Assembly: GCA_034766995.1 (NCBI GenBank)
Contig: CM068314.1
Span: 33,965,708-34,029,707 of the forward strand
DNA length: 64,000 nucleotides
DNA from: Acanthacorydalis orientalis
Taxonomy: Eukaryota; Arthropoda; Insecta; Megaloptera; Corydalidae
Reading direction: 5' to 3'
Position numbers and translations under genes: made by a program. Positions 1-12,632 of the stretch are shown here, piece by piece. Each line of letters begins with the position of its first letter. The first letter of the stretch is position 1. The notes below the pieces were generated by a model. It worked only from the letters and a program-made list of their open reading frames with translations. It did no database searches and had not been told where the DNA came from.

Positions 1-430
1 TTTTGACTTCTGTGGTGATGTTTCCATCCAGTTCATTGACGTTCTCGTTGGTTTCGCGTATATACGACAAGATGATGAAATAGATAATATATTGGGAAAA
101 CGACGTTTACTAAAGGATCAGTGAAATGAAATCAGATCATGTATGTATCGTGTTTGTAGAGATATATACTTGAATTATATAATATAGGTTTCGTTGATTC
201 GTGAATTTGATATGATAGGAATGGATTTTATTTTGAGATGTTTTTATATGAATTGCATTTATAAAATGTTCATTCCTTTAAGGATTATGAAAATAACTCG
301 AATTTAATCAAGTGAATATTATTAATCGATATTTTTGAAACAAACTTTAAATAAATAATTAGTTATAAAATAATAATCTCTATTTTGATAATTAAGTTTA
401 TAACAAAAACTATATATTTGAATAATTATA
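1..430. other. A+T-rich DNA, no gene seen
   Basis: Non-repetitive A+T-rich sequence up to the target-site TA of the first mariner relic. No open frame, splice-bounded exon or structured RNA was recognised. The first 130 bases are a little richer in G+C than what follows. Confidence 0.6.
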
Positions 431-976
431 TTAGGTTAGTAGAAAAATAATTGTGGTTTTTGTTTTATGAATTCTAACCTTATTTTTTTCAATGAAAGTG
501 TCATTTCGTCTTGTTCATGTTAATATCATTGTAAAGTGCATTTAACATTGACTTTGGTTTTATTAATAATGTTGCTTCGAATTGGGCCATTGAATTAAAA
601 ATTTAAAAAAAGCAAATAAGAGCATTTTTTCGTATGAGTTTAAAACGGGTGGTAAAGCAGCAGAAACTGCTCGTAAACTAAACGATACTTTCGGTGTGGG
701 TAGTGTTAAGGAAGGTATGGTTAAATGGTGGTTCTAAAAATTTCATGTTGCGGATGACAGCCTTAAAGATAAAGAAGGTCACGAGCGTCTTTCTTGAGTT
801 CATAACGACCAACTGAAGGTGTTATTTGAATCAAAATCACGCACAACAATTCGAGAGCTTGCACAAAAGTTAGACGCTAGTCATCCAACAGTTCTGGACC
901 ACTTAAAACAGCTACCTGAGAAAAATGTATATGAATTTGATGGTCATAAATCTGAATTATTTTTTTACCAACCCAA
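431..976 (+). mobile_element. Internally deleted mariner relic, mellifera/cecropia-like (copy 1)
   Basis: A 546-base non-autonomous mariner. The left end starts TTAGGTTAGTAGAAAAATAA. The right end, read on the other strand, starts TTGGGTTGGTAAAAAAATAA. These are imperfect terminal inverted repeats of about 28 bases, and a TA target duplication flanks each side (429-430 and 977-978). The ends resemble the TTGGGTTGGC-type termini known in the mellifera/cecropia mariner group; this subfamily placement is from memory. Inside lies a 5' leader and then the transposase N-terminal DNA-binding region, fused directly to the 3' end, so the whole catalytic domain is missing. The element at 34627-35175 has the same structure and the same deletion junction. 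Confidence 0.88.
601..950 (+). pseudogene. Mariner transposase N-terminal remnant (copy 1)
   Basis: Remnant of the paired helix-turn-helix half of a mariner transposase. Recognisable pieces in order are EFKTGGKAAETARKLNDTFG, then MVKWWF followed by a stop (a WFQKF-type motif with Gln changed to stop), and then an open stretch from about 819 reading TTIRELAQKLDASHPTVLDH, the second helix-turn-helix. Against copy 2 the start codon ATG has become ATT at 601-603, and a second stop lies near 795. It ends in EFDGHKSE at the deletion junction, just before the terminal repeat. No catalytic Asp residues remain, so it cannot encode an active enzyme. Confidence 0.85.
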
Positions 977-1681
977 TATTAATATATACAAATATTATTT
1001 TAATATTTAAATAAATACATTTCGTTTTTCTACTTTCTTAATTGTAATTTAACTTTTATTATAATTTATGAATAATATTTTTTTAAAACATATAATTCTT
1101 TTCTTTAATACATCTCGAAGTTTTTTTAATTGTTAGATCTACTTTGTTTCAATCTTAACAATCTATTTAAAAAACAGTACAAAATGTCAAAAATCTTATA
1201 ACATTACGTTAATTTAAATAAAAAAAAACTTTGTATAAATTGTATACGCTCAACCAAAAAAAAATAAAAAAATACAAGGAATATTATTTCATTCCTTCAA
1301 ATTTTTCACTTTTGTTTATTTTTCTCATTTTTACAAGTCTCCAAATATAATTTGGCTATTAAATAACTCCTGTTACATTTGTTTCGTTAAATTTGCGGTG
1401 AGAATATAACCTCATCTTGTTATTTGGCACGAATGAGACAATAAATGCATCCATAAACTCAATTTGGCAAGCTGTAGAACAACAACACGCTAGATAATTT
1501 GTAACAGTGAACAGTGGAGAAAACACCCATCTATTTTTCGACTGTTGAGAAGCAATTTAAGAACTAGTATTTGTAAAAAATGTAACAACATAAAATATTC
1601 CATAGAAAAGAGTAGAAATATTTAGCTTAGAATAAGTAATTTATAGGTTAGTTATACACGTGAAATATAATAAAATACATA

Positions 1682-1684
<3 letters not shown>

Positions 1685-1735
<51 letters not shown>
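1685..1735. repeat. (TA)n microsatellite
   Basis: About 25 uninterrupted TA units. The Ile-Tyr open frame through it on the minus strand is an artefact. Confidence 0.97.
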
Positions 1736-1738
<3 letters not shown>

Positions 1739-2311
1739 AATGTATATTAAGAGGTAAATATATCAAAAAAATGTCTAGTTTTTTATAGCATAAAATAAAA
1801 CAACAAATAAATCTAGTTAACATTTTAATTGTAAGGAAAATAAATATCTCGGGATTATTTCCTCATTAGAGTTTAGATTAACATATTTGATTATTACTCC
1901 TGTTCAAAATAAATTATTGGTTTGTTATGTTGAATGTTTTACATATTTTTGAAGTGTTCTAATCTAAAAAAGTATCTTATAAGTCTGTTATTTATAATAA
2001 TTTCATATAATTTGAATTTCAACCATTACAGTGTTGTATTATATCCCTTACATTGTTTATTATTTAAGGTTTATGAATAAACATTAGTTAAATGTTTAGT
2101 ATGAAATTTTTGTAAAAAAATACCTAAACATATTTATAGTTACAAACCAAAGAATTCCAAATGTTTTTAGATTTAATTTCAAGATGATTCAGTTACAAAG
2201 CATTAAACAGTATGCTGACAACTTATGATGAAAGCTAATCTACCATTCGTCATTTTCCCTATTTGGTAAGTAGGTACAATGTTCACACCCCGGCTGTTGT
2301 TGGAAAAGGAT

Positions 2312-2325
2312 GTTGTCATAGTAAC
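2312..2325. promoter_or_regulatory. RFX X-box-like site
   Basis: GTTGTCATAGTAAC fits every position of the nematode X-box consensus RYYNYYATRRNRAC and is close to the canonical inverted GTTGCC AT GGCAAC. RFX factors bind such sites, often upstream of ciliary genes. It lies in a small island of higher G+C (2270-2370). No gene start is visible nearby, so function is only a guess. Confidence 0.3.
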
Positions 2326-3139
2326 GACTGGAATCTGTCTACAAACCTCGTAATGTTACATCGGTAGACAAATAGTGTGTATACAAGTAAGACAAATAGT
2401 TATTATCCTGTTACAATGACAGTCGTCATATATTCAGAAATTAAATAAATTGAACATTTGGACAAAAAAAGACGTATTTTTGTTTAATAAAAAAAATGCA
2501 TTTTCTCATAAACTAGTCATGATGTAACACTATTAATAATCTTTAATTATTATTAAATGATTACCTTTTTAAAACATATACATACAATAGGGAAACTTTG
2601 CTTTCGAGTATTATTAATAAAAAGAGACATTATTTTTTAAATATTAAAAAAGAATTTGTATGTAAACAATAAATATAAACGTAAAACGTTTATTAATATC
2701 AATGTATTTGTAATACCGATTTGACAAATTGATAATTCATAGTGGCTGGAAAAAATATTTTAGAAATAAATACAAAAATATTTTCAAATTATTAAAATAC
2801 AATATACATATATATATATACCATAATTAATTTATTAACGTTAAACTATTAAAAGGTGTAATCAAATTCTCTTAATAGTGAACATTTTCTTCATTTAATC
2901 TACTACATTTTAGTAGAAATCTGTTCTAAATGAATTTCATTTTCTGTTTCCGTGTATTCACTTCAATTCTCTGGAGCTTTATATATTTTCATGGGTGGTG
3001 ATTTAGTAAATGAAGTAGTTGGAAATGTGTAAATGTATTTATTCTGTTAATGAAATATCTTTTTCGCATAAGCAATTTTTGATACAAAATGCAATTAATC
3101 ATTTTTATTAATAAAAATATTTTTTATGAGATCAATCGA

Positions 3140-3141
<2 letters not shown>

Positions 3142-3171
<30 letters not shown>
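3142..3171. repeat. (TA)n microsatellite
   Basis: About 15 TA units. Confidence 0.95.
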
Positions 3172-3175
<4 letters not shown>

Positions 3176-4407
3176 TAAATAATTAGTAAGTTATTTCAAC
3201 ATAACTTGGACTTGAGTAGAAAATAATTATTTCACTCAATTTTTAGTAATTTTTAACAAAAATGTATAGTAAAATATTTTATATGCGACCTTTTAAATAC
3301 TTAAGTGCGACTGAAAGAATACTGATATTTAATATCTAACTTAAATGTATTTAAATTAAATTTCAAGTCGACTTATTGTGACCCGGAATTGTACCGGGTG
3401 TTTTAAGTATTTTTGCATTTTATTATACTATAACACTTATTCATAATTATAAATTAAAGTCGACAAAAAAAATTTTCCCTTACTGTTCTTAAAAATAATT
3501 AGAATATAATTTGATCTTTCATTATCGATCGTGAGGTTAAGTAGAAATAAAAATATAACTAAAGCATTAAGAATAAAAATGGCCGAATGCAATCAATATA
3601 TACGAGACCAGTTTAATTTTTCCTGCCTAGAATTGCTGTGTTGTATATCTTTTTTGTTTCGAAACACACGGTATTTTAAAACTGATATTTATAAATGATT
3701 CCATTGTTTATAATGATATAATTTGTTAGTTATTAAATAAGTTCTGAGAGTTTTGAACCAAAGTATTAACAATTAAATTATTTAATTCTCAATTTTATGT
3801 TTTAATTTGTCACTAATGATAATTATTCTTCTTATCAAGTTTTTTTTATATATTTTTGTATATATATAGTAGTTATTTTCTGGCAAGAATAATATGACAA
3901 AAATTCTCTATTTAATTTATAATAATGTCATCAAAGAAATAAAACTGTCTAGTAATGACAGAATACTACATTGAATTGTATTTTTTGCTTTTATAGAAAA
4001 TGATTTTACTTTTAAAATAACAAATTGATAATATGTAAAACTTGACCAATGGAAATTATTATATTCGCTTAAATTCTAATAACATGATATAAAAGTAAAA
4101 ATATATATTTTTCGAAATATTTTATACACAACGATATAATTAGCCTATATATGAATTGCATATGAAATTTGGATTAAATATATATCTCAACTATTAGAAA
4201 CGTCTTATTTAAAATGCCATTAGCTTATATATTAACAATATATTTCTATTAGTTAACACTTTCTTGAAATGTTTTTCCCAACAAGGTATTGGTTTTTATC
4301 TTGGTTAATAGTCAGAAATTACTTCATTATTAATTAACTATTAAGGTAGCTATTATTATTACATCATTTAAGAATTTCTTTTCTATTGTTGAAGATGTTC
4401 TCTTTCA

Positions 4408-4454
4408 CTCTCTCTCTCTCTTTATATATATATATATATATATTGTGTGTGTGT
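4408..4454. repeat. Compound (TC)n(TA)n(TG)n microsatellite
   Basis: Three dinucleotide runs in series: TC, then about ten TA, then TG. This suggests mutation of one array edge into new motifs. Confidence 0.95.
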
Positions 4455-4683
4455 AAAACCAGAGAAAATTGAAAAAAATTCCCATTTGATATTACATAAT
4501 TCGATATAAAATATAAGCTCATTGTCTTGTCTATAGCGTATATTGTCTCTACGGCATTGAATAGCATATTCCATCCAACCGTAACTAAGTTGTATCATAT
4601 TGTTTTCTAAGCACGAAGAAAACATTTAAAAAGAAAGAGTAGTGTCCTATAGTATAGCGTTTTCGTAAAATTATTATCATCAT

Positions 4684-5000
4684 AGGGTTACTGTGTTACG
4701 TTCTCGAAACGCCAATGGCGTCTAAATCGAACTCGTCCACCCCATCAGTTTGGTGGTTTTTTTGGTTGCTAGCAAGAATATACCAGTCTACGTTGCTTCG
4801 TCTTCATAGTCATTTTAGCTTCAAGTCACGTCCTGATACGAGCATCCATCTTACATGCTGCCAATGTCGTTCGCGCTCCTTTCTTATTCTTGTGTCGTAT
4901 CACCTGGCATTTTCTTAGTTCAGAGCTTCCATTTTCTCTTACTCCTCTGCTTATGTCTGTGTAGTTGGCTATCTTATACATACTGCAAGTATGGAAAGAC
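4684..5000 (+). other. Higher-G+C island with a 67-codon open frame
   Basis: Composition is clearly less A+T-rich than the flanks. A frame opens at ATG 4715 in a reasonable context (gccaATGGCG), starts MASKSNSSTPSVWW and closes at 4918. It matches no family I know. Trp- and Leu-rich stretches and the absence of a good donor argue against a normal exon. It could be an untranslated exon, a non-coding transcript or a conserved regulatory block. Confidence 0.2.
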
Positions 5001-5700
5001 ACTGAGACGCTCTATTTTTTTTACAGTATTCTCATACGATGTGCTTTCAGAAGTACTTTTTTTCGGACGTGAAAAAAATATTCTTTTTTTTTAAAAAATA
5101 TTATATCATCTTCTAATTTATTCATGAATTTAGAGTTAAATAAAAGATCACTATACGTAGCGGTATTTTATATTTATTACTTTATTTGCAATTTGTGCCA
5201 TACAGTATCATTTTTTTTAAAATGGAACTAAATATTATAATGACGTGTTATATTATCTAAATAGTTAGTATTTTATACATTTGAACTTTTTACTTATTGA
5301 AAATTTATCAAATTTGGAAGTACATAAAAGTCACAGTAGAAATTGTAAATAATACAATAGAAATGTAAGAAAATTAAAACTTTTATATACATAGACAACT
5401 AAATCCTTACTTTACATACATATTATGATTGAAACAAATACTGTTTTTTATTTCATTAAAATTAAATGTATATTTTGTCTTATATACAATAAAAAATATA
5501 CCACATTTAAGTTAAACAAAAAACTAATAAAAAGTTCAAAGCTCCTATTTTACTTCAACCAAAATCAACAAATTTTAATTATTTTCCTTTATCAAAAATC
5601 ACTTTTACATCGTACTAAAGTTGCGATAAAACAATAACATCATAAATTAATATTTTAACAACTATAAATTTGTTCTGTAACTGACATTATCGCTTAAATG

Positions 5701-5702
<2 letters not shown>

Positions 5703-5756
<54 letters not shown>
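5703..5756. repeat. (TA)n microsatellite
   Basis: About 26 TA units, uninterrupted. Confidence 0.97.
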
Positions 5757-5762
<6 letters not shown>

Positions 5763-6300
5763 ACGAAAATAAGTTATTACTTTTAAGTTATTTTTATTAT
5801 ATTTCCTTCCTCCTATTTATAATATATGCATTTTGCATATTGCAGACAGTAATAAATTCCAAATTAAGTTATTATATTTTTGACAGAATAATTCTAAACA
5901 TAAGACAAACATTTATGTTAATAAAATACAGGTTACATAAATCATATCCCTAATATTTATTTTAATATATATATATATAGTTACTTATTTCCCGAAAAAA
6001 CATTACTATTATTTTTGAAAACAAGGTCAAGAAATATTTAAATTAAGCGTGTGGGTGAGAATACAATTTGAATATTTTAAATGTAATTGGAACAAATGTT
6101 CTGAATAAAATCCGTTTAAGTAGTTCGAGGAGTGAAACATTTATAATGTTATACAATTACCTAAATATTCAAATTAACATATTTGTTTTACCTATGCTAA
6201 AACTATAAATTAATGCTTTTTATATGTATGCATGCACATGTTCCTTAACTATTAATATTTATTACGTATTATGTTACCTCCTGTAGAGTGCATATACGTG

Positions 6301-6308
6301 TATGTATG

Positions 6309-6355
<47 letters not shown>
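6301..6355. repeat. (TATG)n(TA)n microsatellite
   Basis: A few TATG units lead into a long TA run. Confidence 0.96.
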
Positions 6356-6358
<3 letters not shown>

Positions 6359-7443
6359 TTTTTATAGCTAATCGTCTGAATATTTAAATAGTGTCAAAAG
6401 TTACTAATTCAGACACACAGCTACTATCTTCAACACGCAGTAAAAAGAGGATGTTGTTTCGTTTCTTTCACGAGCAGAATTATATTCCATAGGGAGATCT
6501 TCATACAACGTCGGTTTAATACAGGTTTCTGCTACTGGTATATATATATATATATATACCTTGTACAATTACTTGCACGTATGTTTAAACTCACAGAGAT
6601 AATACAAAACTAATTGTAAAACTTAAAGTTATCTCAGTTTAACTATTTCACTGAATTCGATTCAACTTTTAATCCGATCATTTAATGCATTTGATTGCAA
6701 CAAAGCGCAATGCTAATTAATTGTGTCTATACGAACTTTAATACGCTATTTATTAGGTAAATACATGAAAGTAGCAAGATTATTTATAGTAACGTTAATA
6801 TTTATTAATACTAGTAGCATTACAACATTATTAGAGACGTTAATTGAATATAATTCACTATTAAAGGATTCTTTCCAATTATCTTCTTACTAACAATCAC
6901 ATTTATATAGTACTTACTTTATTGTATTATATGTACATTTAGTAAGGTATGTGTATATATAAGTATATATTGCTTTTATAATTTTGTTTTTTAATGAACT
7001 AGAATAATGTTCTAAATAACATTATTATTTCAATTTATATAATATATTTAATAAATATTCTTTAGTTTAATTAGTCAGACATGTTAATTAAAATATAAAA
7101 TAGATACACGTTCATTTATTGAGGTGTGTATATATATAAATGTTAATACATTTAAAAAAAATATTTTAGTCAATAGTTGTTACATTTGATCGAAAAAATA
7201 TCTAAATGTATGATTTATTACACGTGAAAATGTAAACTTTTCCGTAAAAATAATACAGAATGAATAAATATTTAAATTGTTGTTTCTAAAAAAACTACAC
7301 TTCTCGAATTTAAAAAAAAGAAAATTAAATTTTTGTTATATCTAATAATAAAATGTTATAAAAAACATTGAAACCAACATATTTCATACAATTTTATAAA
7401 AAAAAAATATTTTGGTGAATCTTAATTCTCGATTCTAATTATT

Positions 7444-7446
<3 letters not shown>

Positions 7447-7503
<57 letters not shown>
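7447..7503. repeat. (TA)n(TG)n microsatellite
   Basis: About 21 TA units followed by seven TG units. Confidence 0.96.
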
Positions 7504-7636
7504 AAATGTGAGACAAGTCGAAAAAATACTATTTTCGATTTAATCCTAGAAAAAAATCTCTTCTTATTTTTATGTCAAATATGTCTCAAGTGCAATTATG
7601 TTCATGATTTATTACTTGTCTTGTACTCTATTAGCA

Positions 7637-7639
<3 letters not shown>

Positions 7640-7693
<54 letters not shown>
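7640..7693. repeat. (TA)n microsatellite
   Basis: About 27 TA units, less than 150 bases from the previous array. Confidence 0.97.
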
Positions 7694-7696
<3 letters not shown>

Positions 7697-8505
7697 GTAT
7701 GTATTTCTTGTATTTTTTCTTAATATAAAAATCTAAATCAATCAAGTCTAACACATAAATATAAAATACCATTCATGTATATAAGATACACATTTTCAAT
7801 TCGTTATTTAAATAAAATAATTAATATTCGTATACCATGCAAAAATCCCTGTATTGATCTGGCTGCCTGTGGTACTATTGCGTTATATTTTTTCTCATAA
7901 ATTCTCTTCGTTTTACTTTACCTTCATTTTAATGCATCACGTTTCTGTCATTTTCACTGTTCAATATGTTTGTCACGCTGTACGTGTGCGTTCAAGCGAA
8001 TAGTTTTTCTTTTTTTCTTTCCATTTTTATTGTACGTATAGATATAGGAAAACGATATTGCGGCTCTCTAAGGGCAACTGTTTTTTATATTTGTTAGTTA
8101 CGTAGTGTATCTCAACGTTTTTTGTAGTGTCGGCTGTGTTCTGGGTATCATTAAGATATATTAATTTAATACTTCATGTTACAACTATGCACCGTTTTGT
8201 TAAATGTATATCTTGTTTTATGATTTTTTTATTATAAGTAAGTTCAAAACTGATTTATCTCGTAAAATTACTTTTATATTTTCTTTCTATCTAGAATTTC
8301 TTCAGTGTACTTCTAAATGCAAATGAAATATAATGATGTCAACAATATCAATCGGTCCATTATCAGTCATGTTTCTTTTTTATATTATTTGCAATTTTAA
8401 TTTTTAATAGTTTTTTTTAAAAAAAATAGTGTACAAAGTTATTATATTAAAAGTATTAAAATATATGAAACATTGTAAAAAAATAATTTATACAGAGAAA
8501 AAAGT

Positions 8506-8564
8506 ACACACACACATATATATATATATATGTGTGTGAATATATATATACATATATATACACA
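8506..8564. repeat. Compound CA/TA/TG microsatellite
   Basis: Alternating CA, TA, TG, TA and CA blocks form a near-palindromic purine/pyrimidine repeat directly beside the GC island at 8565. Confidence 0.93.
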
Positions 8565-8630
8565 CTAGGGGGCTTCGCCCGGTGCTCGTTACGCTCACCA
8601 ACCCCCGGGTTCGTTGCGCTCGCCTACTCT
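8565..8630 (-). repeat. GC-rich hairpin island, possible transposon terminus
   Basis: An abrupt block of high G+C inside (TA)n DNA. It holds the hairpin GGGCTTCGCCC (8570-8580) and the repeated modules GCTCGTTACGCTCACC and GTTCGTTGCGCTCGCC. Read on the minus strand it ends GGGCGAAGCCCCCTAG followed by T. A GC hairpin close to a terminal CTAG at an A/T insertion site is the layout of a Helitron 3' end, but the gap between hairpin and CTAG is shorter than usual and no 5' end was found. A similar motif set occurs at 46415-46500. Confidence 0.4.
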
Positions 8631-8702
8631 CAATTATAAACCTGTACATGCAACGGAATGAACAATGAACATATTTTTTGTAAAAAACATTGTATAATTA
8701 TT

Positions 8703-8705
<3 letters not shown>

Positions 8706-8737
<32 letters not shown>

Positions 8738-8749
8738 CAACGTAATCCT

Positions 8750-8791
<42 letters not shown>

Positions 8792-8799
8792 CATGTACA
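8706..8799. repeat. Two adjacent TA microsatellites
   Basis: TA runs at 8706-8736 and 8750-8785, the second preceded by a short GT run and followed by ACATGTAC. Only about 15 unique bases separate them. Confidence 0.94.
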
Positions 8800-10749
8800 C
8801 TAATATTAATTCTAACGATTTTAAATGAAAATCAATTTTTAAATAAAACTTCATTGTATATAAATTAAAACTTATATTAAGTCAGACTATTAATAAAGAT
8901 ATTTGTTTATATATTATTTTAGAATATTTATATTTGTTATATGTGTGTAAGTACATATGTGTATATGTATATATATATATTTATATACATGTAATATATA
9001 TATAGATTTATATACAATTAATCTATTTATATATATATATACTTAGTAAAACTAAAGTTTGTAATTGAAATTTATTTCTAAAGGGAAAAGAATTTTTGGA
9101 AAATGTTAAAGGTTTGACATAGGGAAATAATAGAAAATATCATTTTCAGTTAGATCTACAATAAATAAGAATCGTAGCTGGATTTAGATTAGGACGATGA
9201 GTAAAAAAAAAGAAGTAAACCTCGACTAAATATAAATTATATATATTATGCGGGAAAATTTAATATGTTAAAAAAATTAAATTTTGTTATGATAGAAACT
9301 AGAGAAAAACTAACTCAGGCCTGATATCCTATACCTGTCATTTCTATAATAGATATTAATAAAAAATTTAATTGCTTACATGATGAATTATCGCATAAAT
9401 AATATCTAATTATAATTCCTAAACTCGTTTGTATATTTTTCTACAATTCCGAAATTAGCTTCAAAACATGTATATATTATATATATATATATATGAAGAA
9501 TTTAGAAATCAATCAGAATAAGTCAGTTTTCAATCCAATTCTTTTCCTGTTATTCTTTAATGCTTATATAATTCATTAAATGTCATAGCAAAGTCAGTGG
9601 TTAATATACTTTTCAACAAATAAAACATGTAAACACGGGCAGAATGAATTTTATTTCTGATGTTTTTAATATTTTCTACATTTTTATCAGAAATATAGTT
9701 TCTTCCAAATAATTGTATCCTAATTGCTAAATAAACAAAAAGAAATATATAATTGTAGTGTAGTAAATAATATGATTTTTTTATAGTATTTAAAATATAT
9801 TTGCTAGGATTAAATTGTATTTTTTTGAGATTCGTAAACTATTTTTAAAAATCCTTAATTATTATTTCTATTTTTAACAAAATCAGCCAGTTATAATAGA
9901 GATTTGAGACAATCATCTTCTAACAAATGGAAATTTTACTTTTATTTATCACAAAAGTATAAAGTTACAAGTATTTTATCTTTTCGTTAATTATGTTATG
10001 TATAACAAAGAAAATAATTCATACGCTAGATTAATTAATTAATTATTCCATAAATGTATATATCTAAACTTTTTAATTATTTTAACGCTTTTATTTTTCC
10101 ATTAACAATTGAATACAATTAAAATTTTTATTACCTCAAATATACAATAAAATTTATATATATATATATATAGTTCATAGTATTATCACAATATTTTCTC
10201 AGATATTTATCTAAAGAAGAGGCTTAAGGATATGCGGTTAAAAGACTAACTTGTTATTGTTACTTGAATGAAACTTTTTCAACGGCACGATTTTAATGAC
10301 GACTGAATGCATCTCTTATGAAGCGTATCGTCTTTATGCTTTACACTCAAACGCCGTCATGAAAAGTAGACGAAAAACAGCTTATGTCCATTTATTATGT
10401 GAAACCATCTAAAGACTATTACGAGTTCATCTAAAATGTATACAAAAAAAGTATATGCGAAAGAAATAGTTTGCGGTGAGAATTTAGGCGACGAAATGAA
10501 CATCCTGTTCGTTTTGCATATTTATCCAGTGATTTTTCTATACGTTTCTTCGTAATGAAACTATAAATTTTATTCACATAAGCGTCGAATTGTGCTTCTT
10601 TGGTCTATTGAAATATTTTTTTATTTATTCTATTCACAGTTCATTTAAAATTGTTCTTTAAAAATTTCATCGAGTGCAAATGAAAGAATTTGATTGTTCG
10701 AATTCGTCTGCTAGTATTTTTAAACATTTCTGAATACTTTCAAATAATT

Positions 10750-10751
<2 letters not shown>

Positions 10752-10800
<49 letters not shown>
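10752..10800. repeat. (TA)n microsatellite
   Basis: About 24 TA units. Confidence 0.97.
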
Positions 10801-10803
<3 letters not shown>

Positions 10804-12543
10804 GACTGAACACAAATTACAATAGATTACTCGTTCAATAAAAAATCTGAACTCAACAAAAGGTTTTATAAAATGTGTAAATGTATGAATGTTTTAGTAT
10901 ATGTAACATTTCTAGTTTTGTTATAAATTTTCACTCTACCTCATTTGTGTTAAATGTAACTATTTCATAGGCTGTCATGTTCCGTTCACAATACATCGAG
11001 TCAAATATTTCCTATGAGACTAAAACAATTTCTAGAAAGTTTTAGTACATGTACGAGTTTGATACGTATGCTGAATAAATAGTATATGTAAATTGTTTAA
11101 CAATAGTTTTAAGAATTTGATGTGATTTAAAATAAGAAAAAAGCACGATTTCTTCTTTTAAAGTAATACTTCGTTTTACATTTTTTTTTCAATATATGTA
11201 TAACGACATAAATTTACAAGTTCTTCAAATATCATTGACATGAGTTCTATGCTTTTAGTGCATTAGTTGACATTTTCACCGTATTATTATCTTGTTATAC
11301 TTTTTTTTAGTTTTTTTTAATTAATTAGAAGAAGTTTATAAATATAAATGACATGATAGATGACGCGTGTGCAAAATTTCCAGTGTGATACATTTTTAAA
11401 GTCATATTCAAATAGAGAACACAAATAAAAATGTAAATTAGTGAGACAAAAGAGTACGGCGATAATTATCCTGTCTTCGAGGTACATCACGTGATATACA
11501 TTAACATAGAAGTAAAAGGTTACTCGTTGAAAACTCACATTGGCAGTGAGCAGCTGAATCTTATGCATGATTTATGAGGTTTCGTTCATGTTTGACTATT
11601 TTTGACATCTCGACACTCCACTATACATTCTCGCACGTTATAAAAGATATAACACAACTCGTACACTGTTATTCGCTTAAAAGATCTGTCTCAAGATCAT
11701 ACAAGTGAATGATTTTTGTTCGGAACATCTGGAAAAAAATATTTATATATCTGAATCACGTATAGTGAAAACCGTATTTTCTCATTGGAGATGTAGACTA
11801 TCTGTGTTATTTATATATCAGACGGAGCGTTTTTTGATGCCCGTAATAGATAAGGCAGAGGAAATTGGATGTTATCTTGATTCCAGATTTTTATGGATCG
11901 TGGAGAATACGTGCGGTCGGCATAAGTAAATTGTGCGCACAAGACGCATTAAAGTTACTTTCTCGTATTTCAAAATAAACATGTTATGTTTGATTTTATT
12001 AGTCTATTTTATGTGAACGTTTGTATTCATAGTTACATTTTGTGTACTTAACAGTCCGTATGATCTGACAATGTAAAAATATCGAAATGTTGTACACTAT
12101 TCTCCACTCCTACACATAATGTCAGTAATATTTTATATAAATATTCGATTTACATACAAAATGTTCGTGTGCGTTCAATTATAATAAATAACCATTCTTC
12201 ATGTAAAAATAACAGTACTGAAGATGCACCTGTTTGTGTTTTCTGGATAAAACTGGAATTTTTTACAATATATCTTTCTATCTGTTTTTCGAAAATGTTC
12301 ATCAGTAAAAAAATATTGTCATACTAATTCAACACACTTTTCAACATTTTTTAACAGTCAAATTTTACCAAGAAATAAGTATATATCAGTGGCGTTTTCC
12401 AAAAACTAGTTTTATATCATATACATTAATGAAAAACTTAAATATATTCAATAAAAATTAATTTTTAAAGTGTATATCGATATTTCAATTTTCACATATT
12501 TTTTTCTTTGATAGTTTATTCTATTTTTTATATTTCTTGTTTT

Positions 12544-12632
12544 ATATATATATATATACACACAAACTTTCTATGATATTACATATATATATATATATAT
12601 ATATATGTTTACATATAAATATATATGTAAAC
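12544..12632. repeat. TA-rich repeat with short hairpin at mariner edge
   Basis: TA runs (12544-12556, 12582-12606) are followed by an 11-base inverted repeat, GTTTACATATA at 12607-12617 and its complement at 12622-12632. This A+T tract sits where the missing left terminal repeat of the neighbouring mariner should be. Confidence 0.8.

Larger units (their letters stand above)
979..12629. other. Long A+T-rich stretch with microsatellites, no gene recognised
   Basis: About 11.6 kb with no recognisable exon or transposon apart from the sites listed separately (microsatellites, an X-box-like site at 2312-2325, and a GC island at 8565-8630). Islands of less extreme composition lie near 2270-2370, 4690-5000, 7860-8140, 10200-10600 and 11330-11560. 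Short open frames in them match nothing I know. This is probably intron or intergenic DNA. Confidence 0.55.

Noticed and set aside
11705..11929. 74-codon plus-strand frame
   Set aside because: No family, no splice sites, and similar frames appear by chance in such blocks.
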